Under the pieces are notes generated by a model. The model saw nothing but the letters and a program-made list of their open reading frames with translations. It was not told where the DNA came from and made no database searches. The position numbers and the translations under genes are program-made. From positions 1-64,000 of the forward strand of contig JAGAAX010000005.1 of NCBI GenBank assembly GCA_017614995.1: a stretch of 64,000 bases of DNA, written 5' to 3'. Positions 23,368 through 33,426 of this stretch are shown piece after piece (the first letter of the stretch is position 1; each line of letters starts with the position of its first letter). This stretch comes from Spirochaetaceae bacterium. Its GTDB lineage: Bacteria > Spirochaetota > Spirochaetia > Treponematales > Treponemataceae.

Positions 23368-24855
23368 CTATTTCTCGATTTTCCAGTCTATAAGCTCGAC
23401 GCCTTCAGAAAGAATAAGGTACAGGTCGTGGCTGCCTTTCATGTTTTTGGGCAGCTTGAGCTTTGCTTCGGTTTTGCCTTTTTTGCCTAACTTTGCCTCG
23501 CTGATTACAGTTCCGCTGCCGCCAAAATTGTCAAGCTGAACTTTCACAGTGCCGCTTTTTATAGGGGAATAAGACAGACAGATTTTAGATGCGCCGCCGC
23601 TAAAGTCTGCGCCTTTAATGCAGATATATGCGCTTTTTTTGGTTGCAACAGCCGTCTGTCTGCTTGAAATTGCCACGTTTCTTATTGCGGCAAATGTTGC
23701 GGCAGGTACAGTTTCATACGGATTGAAAGAGCCTGCCTGTGTGACGCCCTCTTTTGTCATTTTCTGGTTCGGTAGGCTTCCGTCGTCATTCACCTTAAAT
23801 TCATTGATGAACACATTTCTGTAGCCGCCTTTTTTCAAGCCGAAACCTTTTTCTAAAGTCTGTGTGTGATAGGCTATGTACCATTTTTCATTAAACTCAA
23901 AAATCCAGTGGTGGTTGTTTCCCCATGCGCCGAAAACTGTGCCCGGGTTTTCTAGCGTGTAGCCTTTATATTCGTACGGTCCGAGCGGATTTTCCGATGT
24001 CATGTAGCCGATAACCGCGATTGGCATTTTGTCTGGGTCTTTTGAATCTTTTCTGTCCTGCCAGTTTGTGCAGTATGTGTAATAGTAAGTTCCGTTTATT
24101 TTATTTATGCCTGAATCTTCGAATAAGAAGGGCGGGTCTAGTGTGACTGGCTCGCCTTTAATGCCTGTCATATCGTCTGTTAAGGCGGCTGCACGCGCGT
24201 TTTTCGGGTGCTCGTATTTGTCAGGGTCGTGGCCGCCGCCAAAGAAGATATAGCCGTTTCCGTCGTCGTCAACCATTATGGCAGGGTCAAAAAGCCAGTT
24301 GATTGTGGCGCAGTTCGGTGTTTCACGCGAAATTAAAGCTTTGCCGATTGGGTCTGTGAACGGACCTAGCGGAGAATCTGCTGTGAGCACGCCGATTCCG
24401 TTTGCGCTGTCTGCAAAATAAAGAAAGAACTTGTCCTTTCCGCCGATTTTTTTATATGCAATTGCCGGTGCCCAGGAGTTGCTTGCCCATTTAGCCGCAC
24501 CGTTTCCGCCGTTTTTGCCTGCAACCGCAATTTCTCCGCAGTCAGTCCAGTTTACTAAATCTTTTGAGCTGAATACATTAAGGCTTGTAATTTTATTGTA
24601 GCCGTTATCTTCTATTCCTCTTGTAAATTCGAGCTGCTGCATGTCGTTTGTGGCATAAATGTACACTGTTCCGCCGTAAATCAGAACAGCAGGGTCTGCG
24701 CTGCATTTGTGCGTTACAATAGGGTTGTTCTCATTCGGCATTTTGAATGCATTTTTAGCCATAAGTTTCTGCATTTCTGAAAGATTGCCAGCTTTAAGTG
24801 AATTGAAACCGAACATTAGAAGAAATCCTCCGAAGATTAGCTTTGCATTTTTCAT
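23368..24855 (-). CDS. glycoside hydrolase family 43 protein, secreted
   Basis: This 495-residue protein has a signal peptide (MKNAKLIFGGFLLMFGF). The GH43 five-bladed propeller is marked by SADPAVLIYGGTVYIYATND (catalytic base Asp), DPAIMVDDDGNGYIFFGG and LFEDSGINKINGTYYYTYC (catalytic acid Glu). HHWIFEFNEKWYIAYHTQ is the late active-site histidine region. The last 100 residues look like a CBM6-type carbohydrate-binding module. GH43 enzymes release arabinose or xylose from plant hemicellulose. I preferred the ATG at 24855 over an upstream TTG at 24891 because it starts the signal peptide cleanly. This suits a gut or rumen lifestyle. Confidence 0.9.
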   Translation of the reverse strand: MKNAKLIFGGFLLMFGFNSLKAGNLSEMQKLMAKNAFKMPNENNPIVTHKCSADPAVLIYGGTVYIYATNDMQQLEFTRGIEDNGYNKITSLNVFSSKDLVNWTDCGEIAVAGKNGGNGAAKWASNSWAPAIAYKKIGGKDKFFLYFADSANGIGVLTADSPLGPFTDPIGKALISRETPNCATINWLFDPAIMVDDDGNGYIFFGGGHDPDKYEHPKNARAAALTDDMTGIKGEPVTLDPPFLFEDSGINKINGTYYYTYCTNWQDRKDSKDPDKMPIAVIGYMTSENPLGPYEYKGYTLENPGTVFGAWGNNHHWIFEFNEKWYIAYHTQTLEKGFGLKKGGYRNVFINEFKVNDDGSLPNQKMTKEGVTQAGSFNPYETVPAATFAAIRNVAISSRQTAVATKKSAYICIKGADFSGGASKICLSYSPIKSGTVKVQLDNFGGSGTVISEAKLGKKGKTEAKLKLPKNMKGSHDLYLILSEGVELIDWKIEK

Positions 24856-24955
24856 ATAGAAACGCTTACCATTTTTTACATTATTTTTCAAGGCTTGCTT
24901 TATTTGTCTGTTGCATTTAATATCAGTCTGTCATAAAAATTTATCAGGAAACAGA

Positions 24956-25960
24956 ATGTCGAAACTTCTTTTTGCACCGATGGCGACGCTTTCGCATGAA
25001 GCAATGCGGCGGATTATTGAACATTATTCGCCCTCTGCCTGCGGTGAATATTATACAGAAATGATTCAGGCTACCACGTTTATCGGCGGCGGTAAATTTG
25101 AACAGTTTTACGTCCGTCCGGGGCCATGTCCAGAGCGTGTGGTGTGGCAGCTTACTTGCGGAAAAGCCGAGCCGATGGCAGAAGCTGCAAAAATCATCAG
25201 CGGATATGGCGGCATAGGCATTGACATAAACATGGGTTGCTGCGCGCCAGAAATTGTGCGGCAGGGCGCAGGTATTGCGTGGATGCTTAAAGAAAGGGCT
25301 GAAACTCAGGCAATGCTTGCTCTTGTGCGCAAGGCTGTGCCAGAGAATATGCGCCTCAGTGTAAAAATGCGGCTCGGTGACGAAGACTATAAACTCGATG
25401 AATTGTGTACCTTTACAGACATGCTTGTTTCAGAGGGCGTGTCGCAGATTGTGCTTCATCCGCGCACCAGAAAGGCTAAGTTCAAGCGGCCGCCGCACTG
25501 GAGCGACGCAGAAGCTTTATTTGAATATGTGGCAAAGAAATACGGCAGCTCAATCTGCCTGTGCATAAACGGCGATATAGCTGATTTTCAGTCTTTATGC
25601 AGTGTGCAGAAAGCTGTGCCGCTTGCTCAGGGCTTTATGATTGGGCGTGCGGCGGTACAGAAGCCCTGGCTTTTTGGCGATATTGCAGCGCGGCTTGCAG
25701 AAAAGGCTTGTGACGCAGGGCAGATTGACAGCCTTGAAGTTGTCAGCCTGTTTATCGAAAATCTTATGGAGTGCCAGCCCGAAGAATTCTGGCTTTCGCG
25801 TGCGCAGCGCTTCTTTTCGTATTTTTGCAAGAATTTCAGCTTTGCAAATTATCTTTTTACGCAGGTGAATAACGCAAAAGACTTGCCCAGCATGAAGCAT
25901 GAATTTGAATCTTATTTTGAGAAAATGCCCGGCGAGCGTTTCTTAAAGCACAGTTTGTAG
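24956..25960 (+). CDS. tRNA-dihydrouridine synthase family protein
   Basis: This 334-residue FMN enzyme reduces uridine to dihydrouridine in tRNA. It shows LFAPMATLSHEAMRRII at the start, the family core GIDINMGCCAPEIVRQGAG with the catalytic Cys, and LSVKMRLG. VLHPRTRKAKFKRPPHW is the conserved RNA-binding/FMN segment, and ICINGDI and FMIGRAAVQKPWLF are the phosphate-binding end. The start at 24956 is preceded by CAGGAAACAG; the longer frame has no ribosome site. Which tRNA position it modifies cannot be told. Confidence 0.88.
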   Translation: MSKLLFAPMATLSHEAMRRIIEHYSPSACGEYYTEMIQATTFIGGGKFEQFYVRPGPCPERVVWQLTCGKAEPMAEAAKIISGYGGIGIDINMGCCAPEIVRQGAGIAWMLKERAETQAMLALVRKAVPENMRLSVKMRLGDEDYKLDELCTFTDMLVSEGVSQIVLHPRTRKAKFKRPPHWSDAEALFEYVAKKYGSSICLCINGDIADFQSLCSVQKAVPLAQGFMIGRAAVQKPWLFGDIAARLAEKACDAGQIDSLEVVSLFIENLMECQPEEFWLSRAQRFFSYFCKNFSFANYLFTQVNNAKDLPSMKHEFESYFEKMPGERFLKHSL

Positions 25961-26015
25961 CAATGCGCTTGTGCGGCACTTGCACCAGCCGCGCAAATAA
26001 AGCTAAAATACTTTT

Positions 26016-28376
26016 ATGGATTTATTTGACCAGCAGAGAAGCAGATCGCATGAGCCTTTGGCAGCGAGGATGAGGCCGCGCAATTTAGACGAATTCATCG
26101 GACAGGATCATATTGTCGGCAAAGGCAGGCTGCTCAGGCGTGCTATTATGGCTGATCAGCTTACTTCGGTAATCTTTTACGGGCCGCCCGGAACAGGCAA
26201 AACCACTTTGGCACGCGTCATCGCAAATCATACAAAGAGCAATTTTCTCACACTGAACGCTGTGCTTGCCGGTGTTCAGAATATTCGCGATTCAATTAAG
26301 GCGGCTGACGAGCAGTACAGGCTTTACGGCAGGCGTACAATTCTTTTTGTAGACGAAGTTCACCGCTGGAACAAGAGCCAGCAGGACGCGCTTCTGCCCT
26401 GGGTTGAAAACGGCACAATAATTCTTGTTGGTGCTACAACAGAAAATCCGTTTTTTGAAGTGAATAAGGCGCTCGTCAGCAGAAGCCGCGTTTTTCAGCT
26501 CAAACCGCTGACAAATGACGATCTTTTGAAAGCTGCTGACGCCGCGCTTAAAGACAGGGAACGCGGCTACGGCCGCTGGCAGGTTCAGTTTGAAGAAGGC
26601 GCTCTCGAACATCTGGTTGAAACTGCAAACGGCGACGCGCGCAGTCTTTTGAACGCGCTTGAGCTTGCCGTTGAAACTACGCCAGATGAATGGAATCCCG
26701 AAGCCGTTCCATGCGTTCCGCCCGAAAATTCGGTGATTTACATAAGCAAAGAAACTGCCGAAGAGAGCATTCAGCGCAAGGTTGTGCTTTACGACCGCGA
26801 CGGCGACTATCACTACGACATAATCAGTGCTTTTATCAAGAGTTTGCGCGGGCGCGACCCCGATGCCGCGCTATATTGGATGGCGCGCATGATGAGCGCA
26901 GGCGAAGATCCGCACTTTATTTTCAGACGTATGCTCATTTCAGCATGTGAGGACACTGGGCTTGCCGACCCGAATGCAATCGGCGTGGTTGAGTCTTGTG
27001 CCGCCGCTTTTGACCGAATCGGCTTGCCAGAAGGTCAGTACATGCTTACACAGGCTGCGCTTTATCTTGCCACTGCACCTAAGTCTAACAGTGCAATGGC
27101 TTATTTTGATGCGCATAAAGCAGTTATGGCAGAAGACGCCGAAGTACCGAACCATCTGCGCGATTCAAGCCGGGATGCAGAGGGCTTCGGTCATGGAGCC
27201 GGTTACCTTTATCCTCATGCCTACCGCGACCATTGGGTTGCACAGCAGTATCTGCCTGACAGCCTTGACGGGCGCGTTTTCTATAACCCTAGTGACCAGG
27301 GCTACGAAAAGACAATCCGCGCAGATGTGCTTTCAAGGCGCGAGCTTCAGATTGCAGCTTTAATCGAGGACGCGCAGTCTGAAAATGATGAGATGGTCAA
27401 CCCGATTGGTGACTGGTGGCATGCGGAACGGCTTAAGCATGGCACAGACAAAACTGGCGAAAATCTCTCGTTTACGCCGGAAAACAAAAAGCTTGCGCAG
27501 TGGCAGAAACGCACAGACGAGGGCAGGGCAGAAAGCCTTCTTGAGCTGCGCAACAGTCTGCTTGATTCTGTGCAGATTCTGCGCCACAGCCGCTGTCTTG
27601 TGCTTGGTGCTGACGACGGTCTGTTTGTCTGGGAAACTTTGCGCCGCTGTCCTGAAGGCTTTACAGGCGGTTTGTGCAGAACCGAAAAAGGCTTGCAGAT
27701 TCTAAGTCAATATGCTTCAACTCTTGCTGAAATTGACAGGCCTGTTCTCGGCACAAAATTCTCAAGTTTTGGCGACGTGGCTTTCGATTTTGTGTTTGCA
27801 AAAGATCCGTTCTCGTCTAAAGATTCTATGATTCAGTTTCTTGAAACATGGAAAGAGCGCATAATCGGTGCAAAGCCGCTGGAAGAGGCTGGTATTGCGG
27901 CAGAGCAGCTTCCGTCTTTTTCGGAAAACTGCATTTTATGCTTTGCACAGAAGATTCCGCAAAAATCAGAGCATTTTGCGGATGCACTGTTAAGGCATCT
28001 TGAAAAAACGCGCCGCATCGATGCAGAGCTTAAGTCTGTGCTTCTCGCATTTGATGCTGCAGAAGAAGCTTTTTTTACGCAGAAAGAGCATCCGCTTTTT
28101 AGCTGGAACGAGACGGCTGTCTTAGAAGAGGCAGAAAAGCTTGGCTTCAGTGCAAGCGGCTTCAGCAAGACAATCATTTCAAAGCGGCTTGTGTCGCAAG
28201 ACGATGTTTCGCTTTGGTTTTCAGAAAACTCCGAATACGGCCGCTTCTTGAAAGAAAGGCTTGAAACTCAAATTTATGAGAAAGTGCATGAGCTTGCGGA
28301 ATCAATCGCAATAAAAAGAATCCCTCTCGAATGGAATCAGACGGCAGGCTTTTTTTCGCTTGCAAAGAAAAGCTGA
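26016..28376 (+). CDS. rarA: RarA/MgsA-type AAA+ ATPase fused to a C-terminal methyltransferase-like region
   Basis: The first ~440 residues of this 786-residue protein are a replication-associated recombination protein RarA. Walker A is GPPGTGKTT at 56-64, Walker [11 protein letters not shown] at 111-120 and sensor [13 protein letters not shown]. The C-terminal tetramerisation part contains [19 protein letters not shown]. RarA acts at stalled replication forks. The remaining ~340 residues contain [18 protein letters not shown], like a Rossmann methyltransferase glycine loop, then a helical tail. Fusions of this kind are known in cyanobacteria as RarA/unknown-domain proteins. The C-terminal activity is unproven. 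Confidence 0.88.
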   Translation: MDLFDQQRSRSHEPLAARMRPRNLDEFIGQDHIVGKGRLLRRAIMADQLTSVIFYGPPGTGKTTLARVIANHTKSNFLTLNAVLAGVQNIRDSIKAADEQYRLYGRRTILFVDEVHRWNKSQQDALLPWVENGTIILVGATTENPFFEVNKALVSRSRVFQLKPLTNDDLLKAADAALKDRERGYGRWQVQFEEGALEHLVETANGDARSLLNALELAVETTPDEWNPEAVPCVPPENSVIYISKETAEESIQRKVVLYDRDGDYHYDIISAFIKSLRGRDPDAALYWMARMMSAGEDPHFIFRRMLISACEDTGLADPNAIGVVESCAAAFDRIGLPEGQYMLTQAALYLATAPKSNSAMAYFDAHKAVMAEDAEVPNHLRDSSRDAEGFGHGAGYLYPHAYRDHWVAQQYLPDSLDGRVFYNPSDQGYEKTIRADVLSRRELQIAALIEDAQSENDEMVNPIGDWWHAERLKHGTDKTGENLSFTPENKKLAQWQKRTDEGRAESLLELRNSLLDSVQILRHSRCLVLGADDGLFVWETLRRCPEGFTGGLCRTEKGLQILSQYASTLAEIDRPVLGTKFSSFGDVAFDFVFAKDPFSSKDSMIQFLETWKERIIGAKPLEEAGIAAEQLPSFSENCILCFAQKIPQKSEHFADALLRHLEKTRRIDAELKSVLLAFDAAEEAFFTQKEHPLFSWNETAVLEEAEKLGFSASGFSKTIISKRLVSQDDVSLWFSENSEYGRFLKERLETQIYEKVHELAESIAIKRIPLEWNQTAGFFSLAKKS

Positions 28377-28467
28377 CAGCCGCAAGTTTTAGCTTGTCAG
28401 TAGCTGTCAGCATGATGAATGAAATCAATTTATAAGGAGATTCTTGTTTTATGGAAAAGCTATGCCT

Positions 28468-28695
28468 TTAAGGCTTGCAGCGCGAGCAGGGTTTGTAGCC
28501 TTTCTCGATTGCCTCCTTTTCGTCTATTGGAATTACGTCCTTTGTTCTGCTCAACGAAGCGCAGCTCTGTGTGTGGTATTTTGTGCCTGACGCAGTTACA
28601 TAGACTGTCTTTGTTGCTGCTTGTGCACAAAGCACCGCTGAAATGATTAAGACAAGCAAAGCTATAATTGCCAGCTTTTTAGGTTTGAAATTCAT
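28468..28695 (-). CDS. small secreted CxxC metal-binding-type protein
   Basis: This 75-residue protein has a signal peptide (KKLAIIALLVLIISAVLCAQA) followed by YVTASGTKYHTQSCASLSRT and ending GYKPCSRCKP. The YHxxxC...CxxC arrangement is the small Ada-like/metal-binding repeat found at the ends of secreted nucleases and lipoproteins, here as a stand-alone exported domain. The role is unknown; a thiol or zinc-binding function is plausible. It is convergent with the rarA gene, with a GCTGACAG/CTGTCAGC hairpin (28372-28411) between them. Confidence 0.75.
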   Translation of the reverse strand: MNFKPKKLAIIALLVLIISAVLCAQAATKTVYVTASGTKYHTQSCASLSRTKDVIPIDEKEAIEKGYKPCSRCKP

Positions 28696-28912
28696 ACGAA
28701 CCTCTCAAAACTTTGTTCAATTAAAAACCAGATTCAATGCAACGCACCGAACGCAGAAGTTTCTGCTGTATTTTCAATTGCTTTAATATGAATATCTAAA
28801 AAAAGTTTAAAATTTTGTGTGTTTTTGAAAAAAAATTAAAAATTTTTTCATGGCTTGAAAATGTGGGGCTGTTAGAGTTATTATCCTTATAAAATAAAAG
28901 CAGAGGTATTTT

Positions 28913-29545
28913 ATGAATTTTATCTTTTTAGGACCACCGGGAGCAGGAAAAGGAACTTTGGCAAAACAGGCTGCACAAGTTTACGGCATTCCTCATATTT
29001 CGACAGGCGATATTTTCCGCGAGAATATCAAAAACCAGACAGAACTTGGCAAAAAAGTTGACGCTATTATTAAGTCGGGCGGCTTGGTAAGCGACGATAT
29101 TACATGCGAACTTGTAAAAGACCGTCTTTCAAAGCCAGATACAAAGAACGGCTATATCCTTGACGGTTTTCCAAGAACAATTCCGCAGGCAGAAGCACTT
29201 GAAACATTTGCTAAAATTGATGCAGCCGTAAACTTTGACATTGCTGATGAAGCTGTTGTTGAAAGACTTGGCGGCCGCGTATGCTGCAAAGACTGCGGTC
29301 AGATGTTCCATGTAAAGTTTAACCCGCCAAAACAGGCAGGAAAATGCGACAAATGCGGCGGTGAGTTGTACACACGCGATGACGACAAGACTGAATCAAT
29401 TCAGAACCGTCTCGTAGTTTACAGAAAATCTACAGCTCCGCTTATTGATTTCTACAAAAACAAAGGCAACCTCGTTGACATAGACGCTCGTCCTGCCCCG
29501 GAAGCAATTCTTGCTGAATTCGAGAAGAAATTCCCGAAGAAATAA
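28913..29545 (+). CDS. adk: adenylate kinase
   Basis: This 210-residue enzyme interconverts ATP+AMP and 2 ADP. The P-loop is GPPGAGKGT at residues 7-15, the NMP-binding motif is DGFPRT near 84-89, and the LID domain carries a four-cysteine zinc site (Cys125, Cys128, Cys145, Cys148). The long LID and the zinc site match the bacterial long-form Adk. An AGAGG site precedes the ATG. A strong terminator follows the stop. The 200-bp AT-rich gap upstream presumably holds its promoter. Confidence 0.97.
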   Translation: MNFIFLGPPGAGKGTLAKQAAQVYGIPHISTGDIFRENIKNQTELGKKVDAIIKSGGLVSDDITCELVKDRLSKPDTKNGYILDGFPRTIPQAEALETFAKIDAAVNFDIADEAVVERLGGRVCCKDCGQMFHVKFNPPKQAGKCDKCGGELYTRDDDKTESIQNRLVVYRKSTAPLIDFYKNKGNLVDIDARPAPEAILAEFEKKFPKK

Positions 29546-29565
29546 TTGAGCCGGTAAAAAAATAA

Positions 29566-29612
29566 AAAAGCCTTGCTATGAGTTTTCTAGATTCATAACA
29601 AGGCTTTTTTTC
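29566..29612 (+). terminator. intrinsic terminator after adk
   Basis: AAAGCCTTG and its complement CAAGGCTTT, with TATGA/TCATA extending the stem, are followed by a run of T. The A-run on the other side lets it also serve the convergent lipoprotein gene. Confidence 0.9.
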
Positions 29613-29641
29613 TTTAAATGATGTCCGACTTTATCAGAAGA

Positions 29642-30721
29642 TTAATCCACGTTCCATGCATCATTCGGGTAATATGCCCAAAGACCGTATCTGTTTTTAT
29701 CAGCAGTTGTGACTCCGGCATAAATTGCACCTGTCGGTAATGTCCAGAATGCACCTTCGATAATCCCCATACCGGCAAGCTGCTCGCCGTTAGCATGTGG
29801 ATTGGCTTTTACAACCTTTGTATCATCCAATGCAACACGATAATATCCCTTTGTTGTAGATACAAGTAAAAATTGTTTTTGCTCGCCACTGACTGTTTCT
29901 TCATAATAGGCAAGACCTGTGATTTTACCATGTTTTTTCTCTGAAAGAGGACCGTCACCAGAAGTTTGTTCCAAATTAATTGTACGGCCGCCGTTTACAC
30001 CTGTGATAGTGAATTTTCCAGTATTAGATTTGTTGAACGATGAACCATTGCCGGTTAATTCAACATACCATGCTCTTTGATTATCATAATCTGATGTAGA
30101 AATAAATGATTGAAATAAAGAAGAAGATCCACCAACTTTAACAGCACTTGCCGCATCAGAACCTTTTGATGTTGGTGCAGCTGTCCCATTCAGCTTGTAT
30201 GTAGTACCACCTACATCTGAATTACCACTGTATACAGTTGCAAAAGCTTCTCTTCCACCGTTATATGATTTGTTATCAAAGATTGTCATAACGTTTTTTA
30301 AAGTGCTTATAGTACCGCTAGAAGGTCCATAAAGGACTACTACCTGTACGTCAGAATAATTGTAAGAGTCTTGATTTGTTGATGTAACTTCTGTAGAGGG
30401 TTTATATGTCAGAACATAAAGATTATTGTCATCAGAAGCTAAAAGACCTATTGCACCGTCATATTGGGTGGATACCTGTGACCAACCTCTTCCTGCTCCT
30501 TTTCCTTTTGTGAAAATCGTATGTCCGTTTGTAATATACAGATTGCCGTTATAATAAGCCATGGAAGTTATTGCCCATGAAGCTGTTTTTTTTCCAAGTT
30601 TAACTTCACCTTCAATTGCTTTAAAAATAGCTCCACCTGATGCACCGCCGCCACAACTTGAAAACAAAATGCCGGCTAATGCCAAAATGGAAAACAGTAT
30701 AAAATACTTTTGCTTTTTCAT
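29642..30721 (-). CDS. hypothetical lipoprotein
   Basis: This 359-residue protein has a lipoprotein signal: MKKQKYFILFSILALAGILF, then the lipobox SSC with Cys near residue 23, followed by a Gly-rich linker. The mature part is rich in Gly, Ser, Thr and Tyr and contains repeated short strands (WAITSMAYYNGNLYITNGHT; AIGLLASDDNNLYVLTY; GKITGLAYYEETVSGEQKQF). This suggests a beta-propeller-like fold, but I do not recognise the family. AAAGGAAAGG precedes the ATG. It follows the outer-membrane-protein gene by 11 bases, so the two form an operon and may work together at the outer membrane. Confidence 0.75.
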   Translation of the reverse strand: MKKQKYFILFSILALAGILFSSCGGGASGGAIFKAIEGEVKLGKKTASWAITSMAYYNGNLYITNGHTIFTKGKGAGRGWSQVSTQYDGAIGLLASDDNNLYVLTYKPSTEVTSTNQDSYNYSDVQVVVLYGPSSGTISTLKNVMTIFDNKSYNGGREAFATVYSGNSDVGGTTYKLNGTAAPTSKGSDAASAVKVGGSSSLFQSFISTSDYDNQRAWYVELTGNGSSFNKSNTGKFTITGVNGGRTINLEQTSGDGPLSEKKHGKITGLAYYEETVSGEQKQFLLVSTTKGYYRVALDDTKVVKANPHANGEQLAGMGIIEGAFWTLPTGAIYAGVTTADKNRYGLWAYYPNDAWNVD

Positions 30722-30732
30722 AATCCTTTCCT

Positions 30733-31452
30733 TTAAAAATGATATCTTATGCTTAATCCTGCTTCGACTGTTGTACCGAAGCGGTTATTCTCCGGGTGTC
30801 CTATGTAGTATTGTGGCATCAGGTATGCACCAAGTGTAACGCCGATAGACCACTCTGAATTTGTCCTATAGAAAAAACCAATTTCAGGCTTTGCAATTGG
30901 ACCAAAATAAAACCTTGTTAAGTAAGACTGTAAAGTAACACCTGCAGAAAGCGAAATAGGAATCTCATATCGTCCGACTGCGAGGTTTATTGAGCCTTTT
31001 GCCATCATAGGAACATTATAAAATACATTACTGCCTCTTGTTCTGTGGTAATTAAAGTTAATGTTGCCGCCAATAGAAAAAAGCGAGTCGATAAAAAAGT
31101 TGTAGCCTAATTGGATGTTACCACCCCAGTTCAAATTATATGGTGTAAGCGCATAGTTTCCGGCAAGACCAACATGTATGTTCTGATCGCCGTATGAGTT
31201 AAGCGTAAAATCTGTTACATTGAGGTTTGTAGCTTTGTCTTCGTCCTCTGTTTCACCCCAGTCTTCGTCTGCGTCACCCCAGTCGTCTTCTGTTTCAGGC
31301 GTTTCAAAAGTATTGGCTTGAGAATTATTATTTTCAAAGCCGAAAGAACCGCCGGATTTAGTCCAGTCATCATTGCCAATATTGAAAGTTTGAGAATAAA
31401 CCAGAATAGAAGCAAAAAAAGCTATAAAGCAAAAACTAAAAAAACGTTTCAT
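30733..31452 (-). CDS. outer-membrane beta-barrel protein
   Basis: This 239-residue protein has a signal peptide (MKRFFSFCFIAFFASILVYS). An unusual acidic linker follows (DDWGDADEDWGETEDED, residues about 38-60). Then come alternating strands typical of a small outer-membrane barrel (GNYALTPYNLNWGGNIQLGY; FSIGGNINFNYHRT) ending with aromatic F. No specific family is recognised. AGAGG precedes the ATG at 31452. It is first in an operon with the downstream lipoprotein. The acidic linker could bind divalent cations or contact a partner. Confidence 0.75.
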   Translation of the reverse strand: MKRFFSFCFIAFFASILVYSQTFNIGNDDWTKSGGSFGFENNNSQANTFETPETEDDWGDADEDWGETEDEDKATNLNVTDFTLNSYGDQNIHVGLAGNYALTPYNLNWGGNIQLGYNFFIDSLFSIGGNINFNYHRTRGSNVFYNVPMMAKGSINLAVGRYEIPISLSAGVTLQSYLTRFYFGPIAKPEIGFFYRTNSEWSIGVTLGAYLMPQYYIGHPENNRFGTTVEAGLSIRYHF

Positions 31453-31726
31453 AAATCCTCTTGTCGCGAATAATTCCAGACAAACATAAGCGTGTTTTCA
31501 GGCTCTGCAAATTTATAAAAATGTATGGATAAAAATGCAGAAAACCAGTACACTAAATTGTACCAAATACGGTAGCTGTTATTAATATAGCGTATTTCAC
31601 ATTTTGTTGTCTATGGAATCACTTGTAAAACTATCTATTTTAACAGTTATTCTATTTGTACGGTTACACTTTGAGCAAAGTTTGAAAAAATAAATGAAAT
31701 TATTATAGTTAAAATCAGGAGTTTTT

Positions 31727-32608
31727 ATGAGCGCAGTGATTATTGATGGCTTTCAGATTGCAGCAGATGTACGGCATCAGGTTGCAGAAAAAACAGCGGA
31801 ACTTGTTAAAAAAGGCATTCACCCGTGTCTGGCTGTTATTCTTGTCGGCGAAAACCCGGCAAGCGTTTCTTATGTAACAGGCAAAGAAAAAGCTCTCGCC
31901 GAAGTCGGCATGAAAGACCGCTCGATAAGGCTGCCGGAATCTACTTCAGAAGAGGAACTTTTAAAAATAATTGATGAGCTTAATGCCGACCCGTCTGTTC
32001 ATGGCATTCTCGTTCAGATGCCTCTGCCGAAGCACATTGACGAAGACAAAGTTATTATGGCAATAAAGCCTGAAAAGGACGTTGACGGCTTTCATCCTGT
32101 AAACGTCGGAAACCTTGTAATAGGCCGCAAAGCTTTTCTTCCTTGCACACCGCATGGAATTATCGTTCTGCTTGAGACAATGGGCATAAAGACAGACGGC
32201 GCACACGCTGTAGTCGTCGGCCGCTCTAACATTGTAGGCAAGCCTGTTTCGCTGCTGCTTGCACGCCGCGAGACAAACGCAACCGTAACAATCTGTCACA
32301 CAGGTACAAAAGACCTGCCATCAATTACACGTCAGGCAGATATTCTTGTCGCGGCTGTCGGTAAACCTAAAGTAATTACCGCCGACATGATAAAGCCTGG
32401 CGCGGCTGTCATTGATGTCGGCGTAAACCGCATTCCTGACGCAACAAAGAAGAGCGGCTTCCGTCTTGTTGGTGACGTTGATTTTGAAAATGCAAAAGAA
32501 GTAGCTTCATATATTACGCCGGTGCCGAAAGGAGTAGGCCCGATGACTATTGCAATGCTTATGCAGAATGTTCTTGAAGCCGCGCAGAATGTGGCAGAAT
32601 CAAAATGA
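31727..32608 (+). CDS. folD: bifunctional methylenetetrahydrofolate dehydrogenase/cyclohydrolase
   Basis: This 293-residue enzyme interconverts methylene-, methenyl- and formyl-tetrahydrofolate for purine and formyl-methionine synthesis. Signatures are [17 protein letters not shown] with the catalytic Tyr and Lys, [12 protein letters not shown], and [25 protein letters not shown] and [19 protein letters not shown] (NADP site) follow, with [16 protein letters not shown] at the end. AGGAG precedes the ATG. The folE2 gene overlaps its end by 4 bases, and miaB follows, giving a coupled operon. Confidence 0.97.
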   Translation: MSAVIIDGFQIAADVRHQVAEKTAELVKKGIHPCLAVILVGENPASVSYVTGKEKALAEVGMKDRSIRLPESTSEEELLKIIDELNADPSVHGILVQMPLPKHIDEDKVIMAIKPEKDVDGFHPVNVGNLVIGRKAFLPCTPHGIIVLLETMGIKTDGAHAVVVGRSNIVGKPVSLLLARRETNATVTICHTGTKDLPSITRQADILVAAVGKPKVITADMIKPGAAVIDVGVNRIPDATKKSGFRLVGDVDFENAKEVASYITPVPKGVGPMTIAMLMQNVLEAAQNVAESK

Positions 32609-33426
32609 TTGACATTCAGAAGCAGAAAGACGACAGAGAAATCCCTTTGATGAAGGTCGGCGTCAAAAATTTGCAGTATCCTGTGCATATTCTTGACCGC
32701 AAAAACCATACGCAGACCACTTCGGCAACAGTTGACCTCTATGTAAATTTGCCAAAGCATTTTAAGGGAACTCACATGAGCCGCTTCGTTACGGTTTTTC
32801 ACAAATACCATGAAAATCTGTCGATGCGGCATTTTCTGCTTATGCTTGAAGAAATACGCACAACATTAGATGCTGCCGAAGCTTTCGGTACGCTGAAATT
32901 TCCGTTTTATTTAGAGAAAAAAGCGCCTGTAACAGGGCAGTGCGGTATGATGGCGTATGAATGTATTTACGAAGGAACAGCAAGACAGGGCGGCAAAGAC
33001 GGTGCAAAAAAAACAGACTTTTTTGTAAGCATCAGTGTGCCTGTAACAACGCTCTGCCCATGCTCAAAAGCGATAAGCCGGAATGGAGCACACAACCAGC
33101 GCGGCATTGTTACAGTCAAAGTGCAGAACACCGCATTTTTCTGGATTGAAGACATAATCGAGCTTGTCGAATCTTGCGCGTCATGCGCCTTGTATTCGGT
33201 TTTGAAGCGCGAGGACGAGAAATATGTAACCGAACACGCGTATGAAAATCCGCGCTTTGTTGAAGATCTTGTGCGCGAAGTGTACATCGGCTTGCGCGAT
33301 TTTGCTTCCGGCGACAAGCCTCATGCGGAAAAGCCGTTCAGTTGGTTCAGCGTTGAAGCTGAAAATTTTGAGAGCATACACAATCATAACGCTTATGCCT
33401 ACACTGAATATAATGAGGAATCTTAA
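32605..33426 (+). CDS. folE2: GTP cyclohydrolase FolE2
   Basis: This 273-residue protein is a type IB GTP cyclohydrolase (FolE2/MptA family). It makes dihydroneopterin triphosphate, the first pterin of folate (and of queuosine in species that make it). [20 protein letters not shown], holding the metal-binding cysteine, is the family hallmark. [10 protein letters not shown] and a C-terminal [20 protein letters not shown] also match. FolE2 can use metals other than zinc, so it works under zinc limitation. It overlaps folD by 4 bases and miaB by 1 base, so translation is coupled. Confidence 0.93.
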   Translation: MIDIQKQKDDREIPLMKVGVKNLQYPVHILDRKNHTQTTSATVDLYVNLPKHFKGTHMSRFVTVFHKYHENLSMRHFLLMLEEIRTTLDAAEAFGTLKFPFYLEKKAPVTGQCGMMAYECIYEGTARQGGKDGAKKTDFFVSISVPVTTLCPCSKAISRNGAHNQRGIVTVKVQNTAFFWIEDIIELVESCASCALYSVLKREDEKYVTEHAYENPRFVEDLVREVYIGLRDFASGDKPHAEKPFSWFSVEAENFESIHNHNAYAYTEYNEES

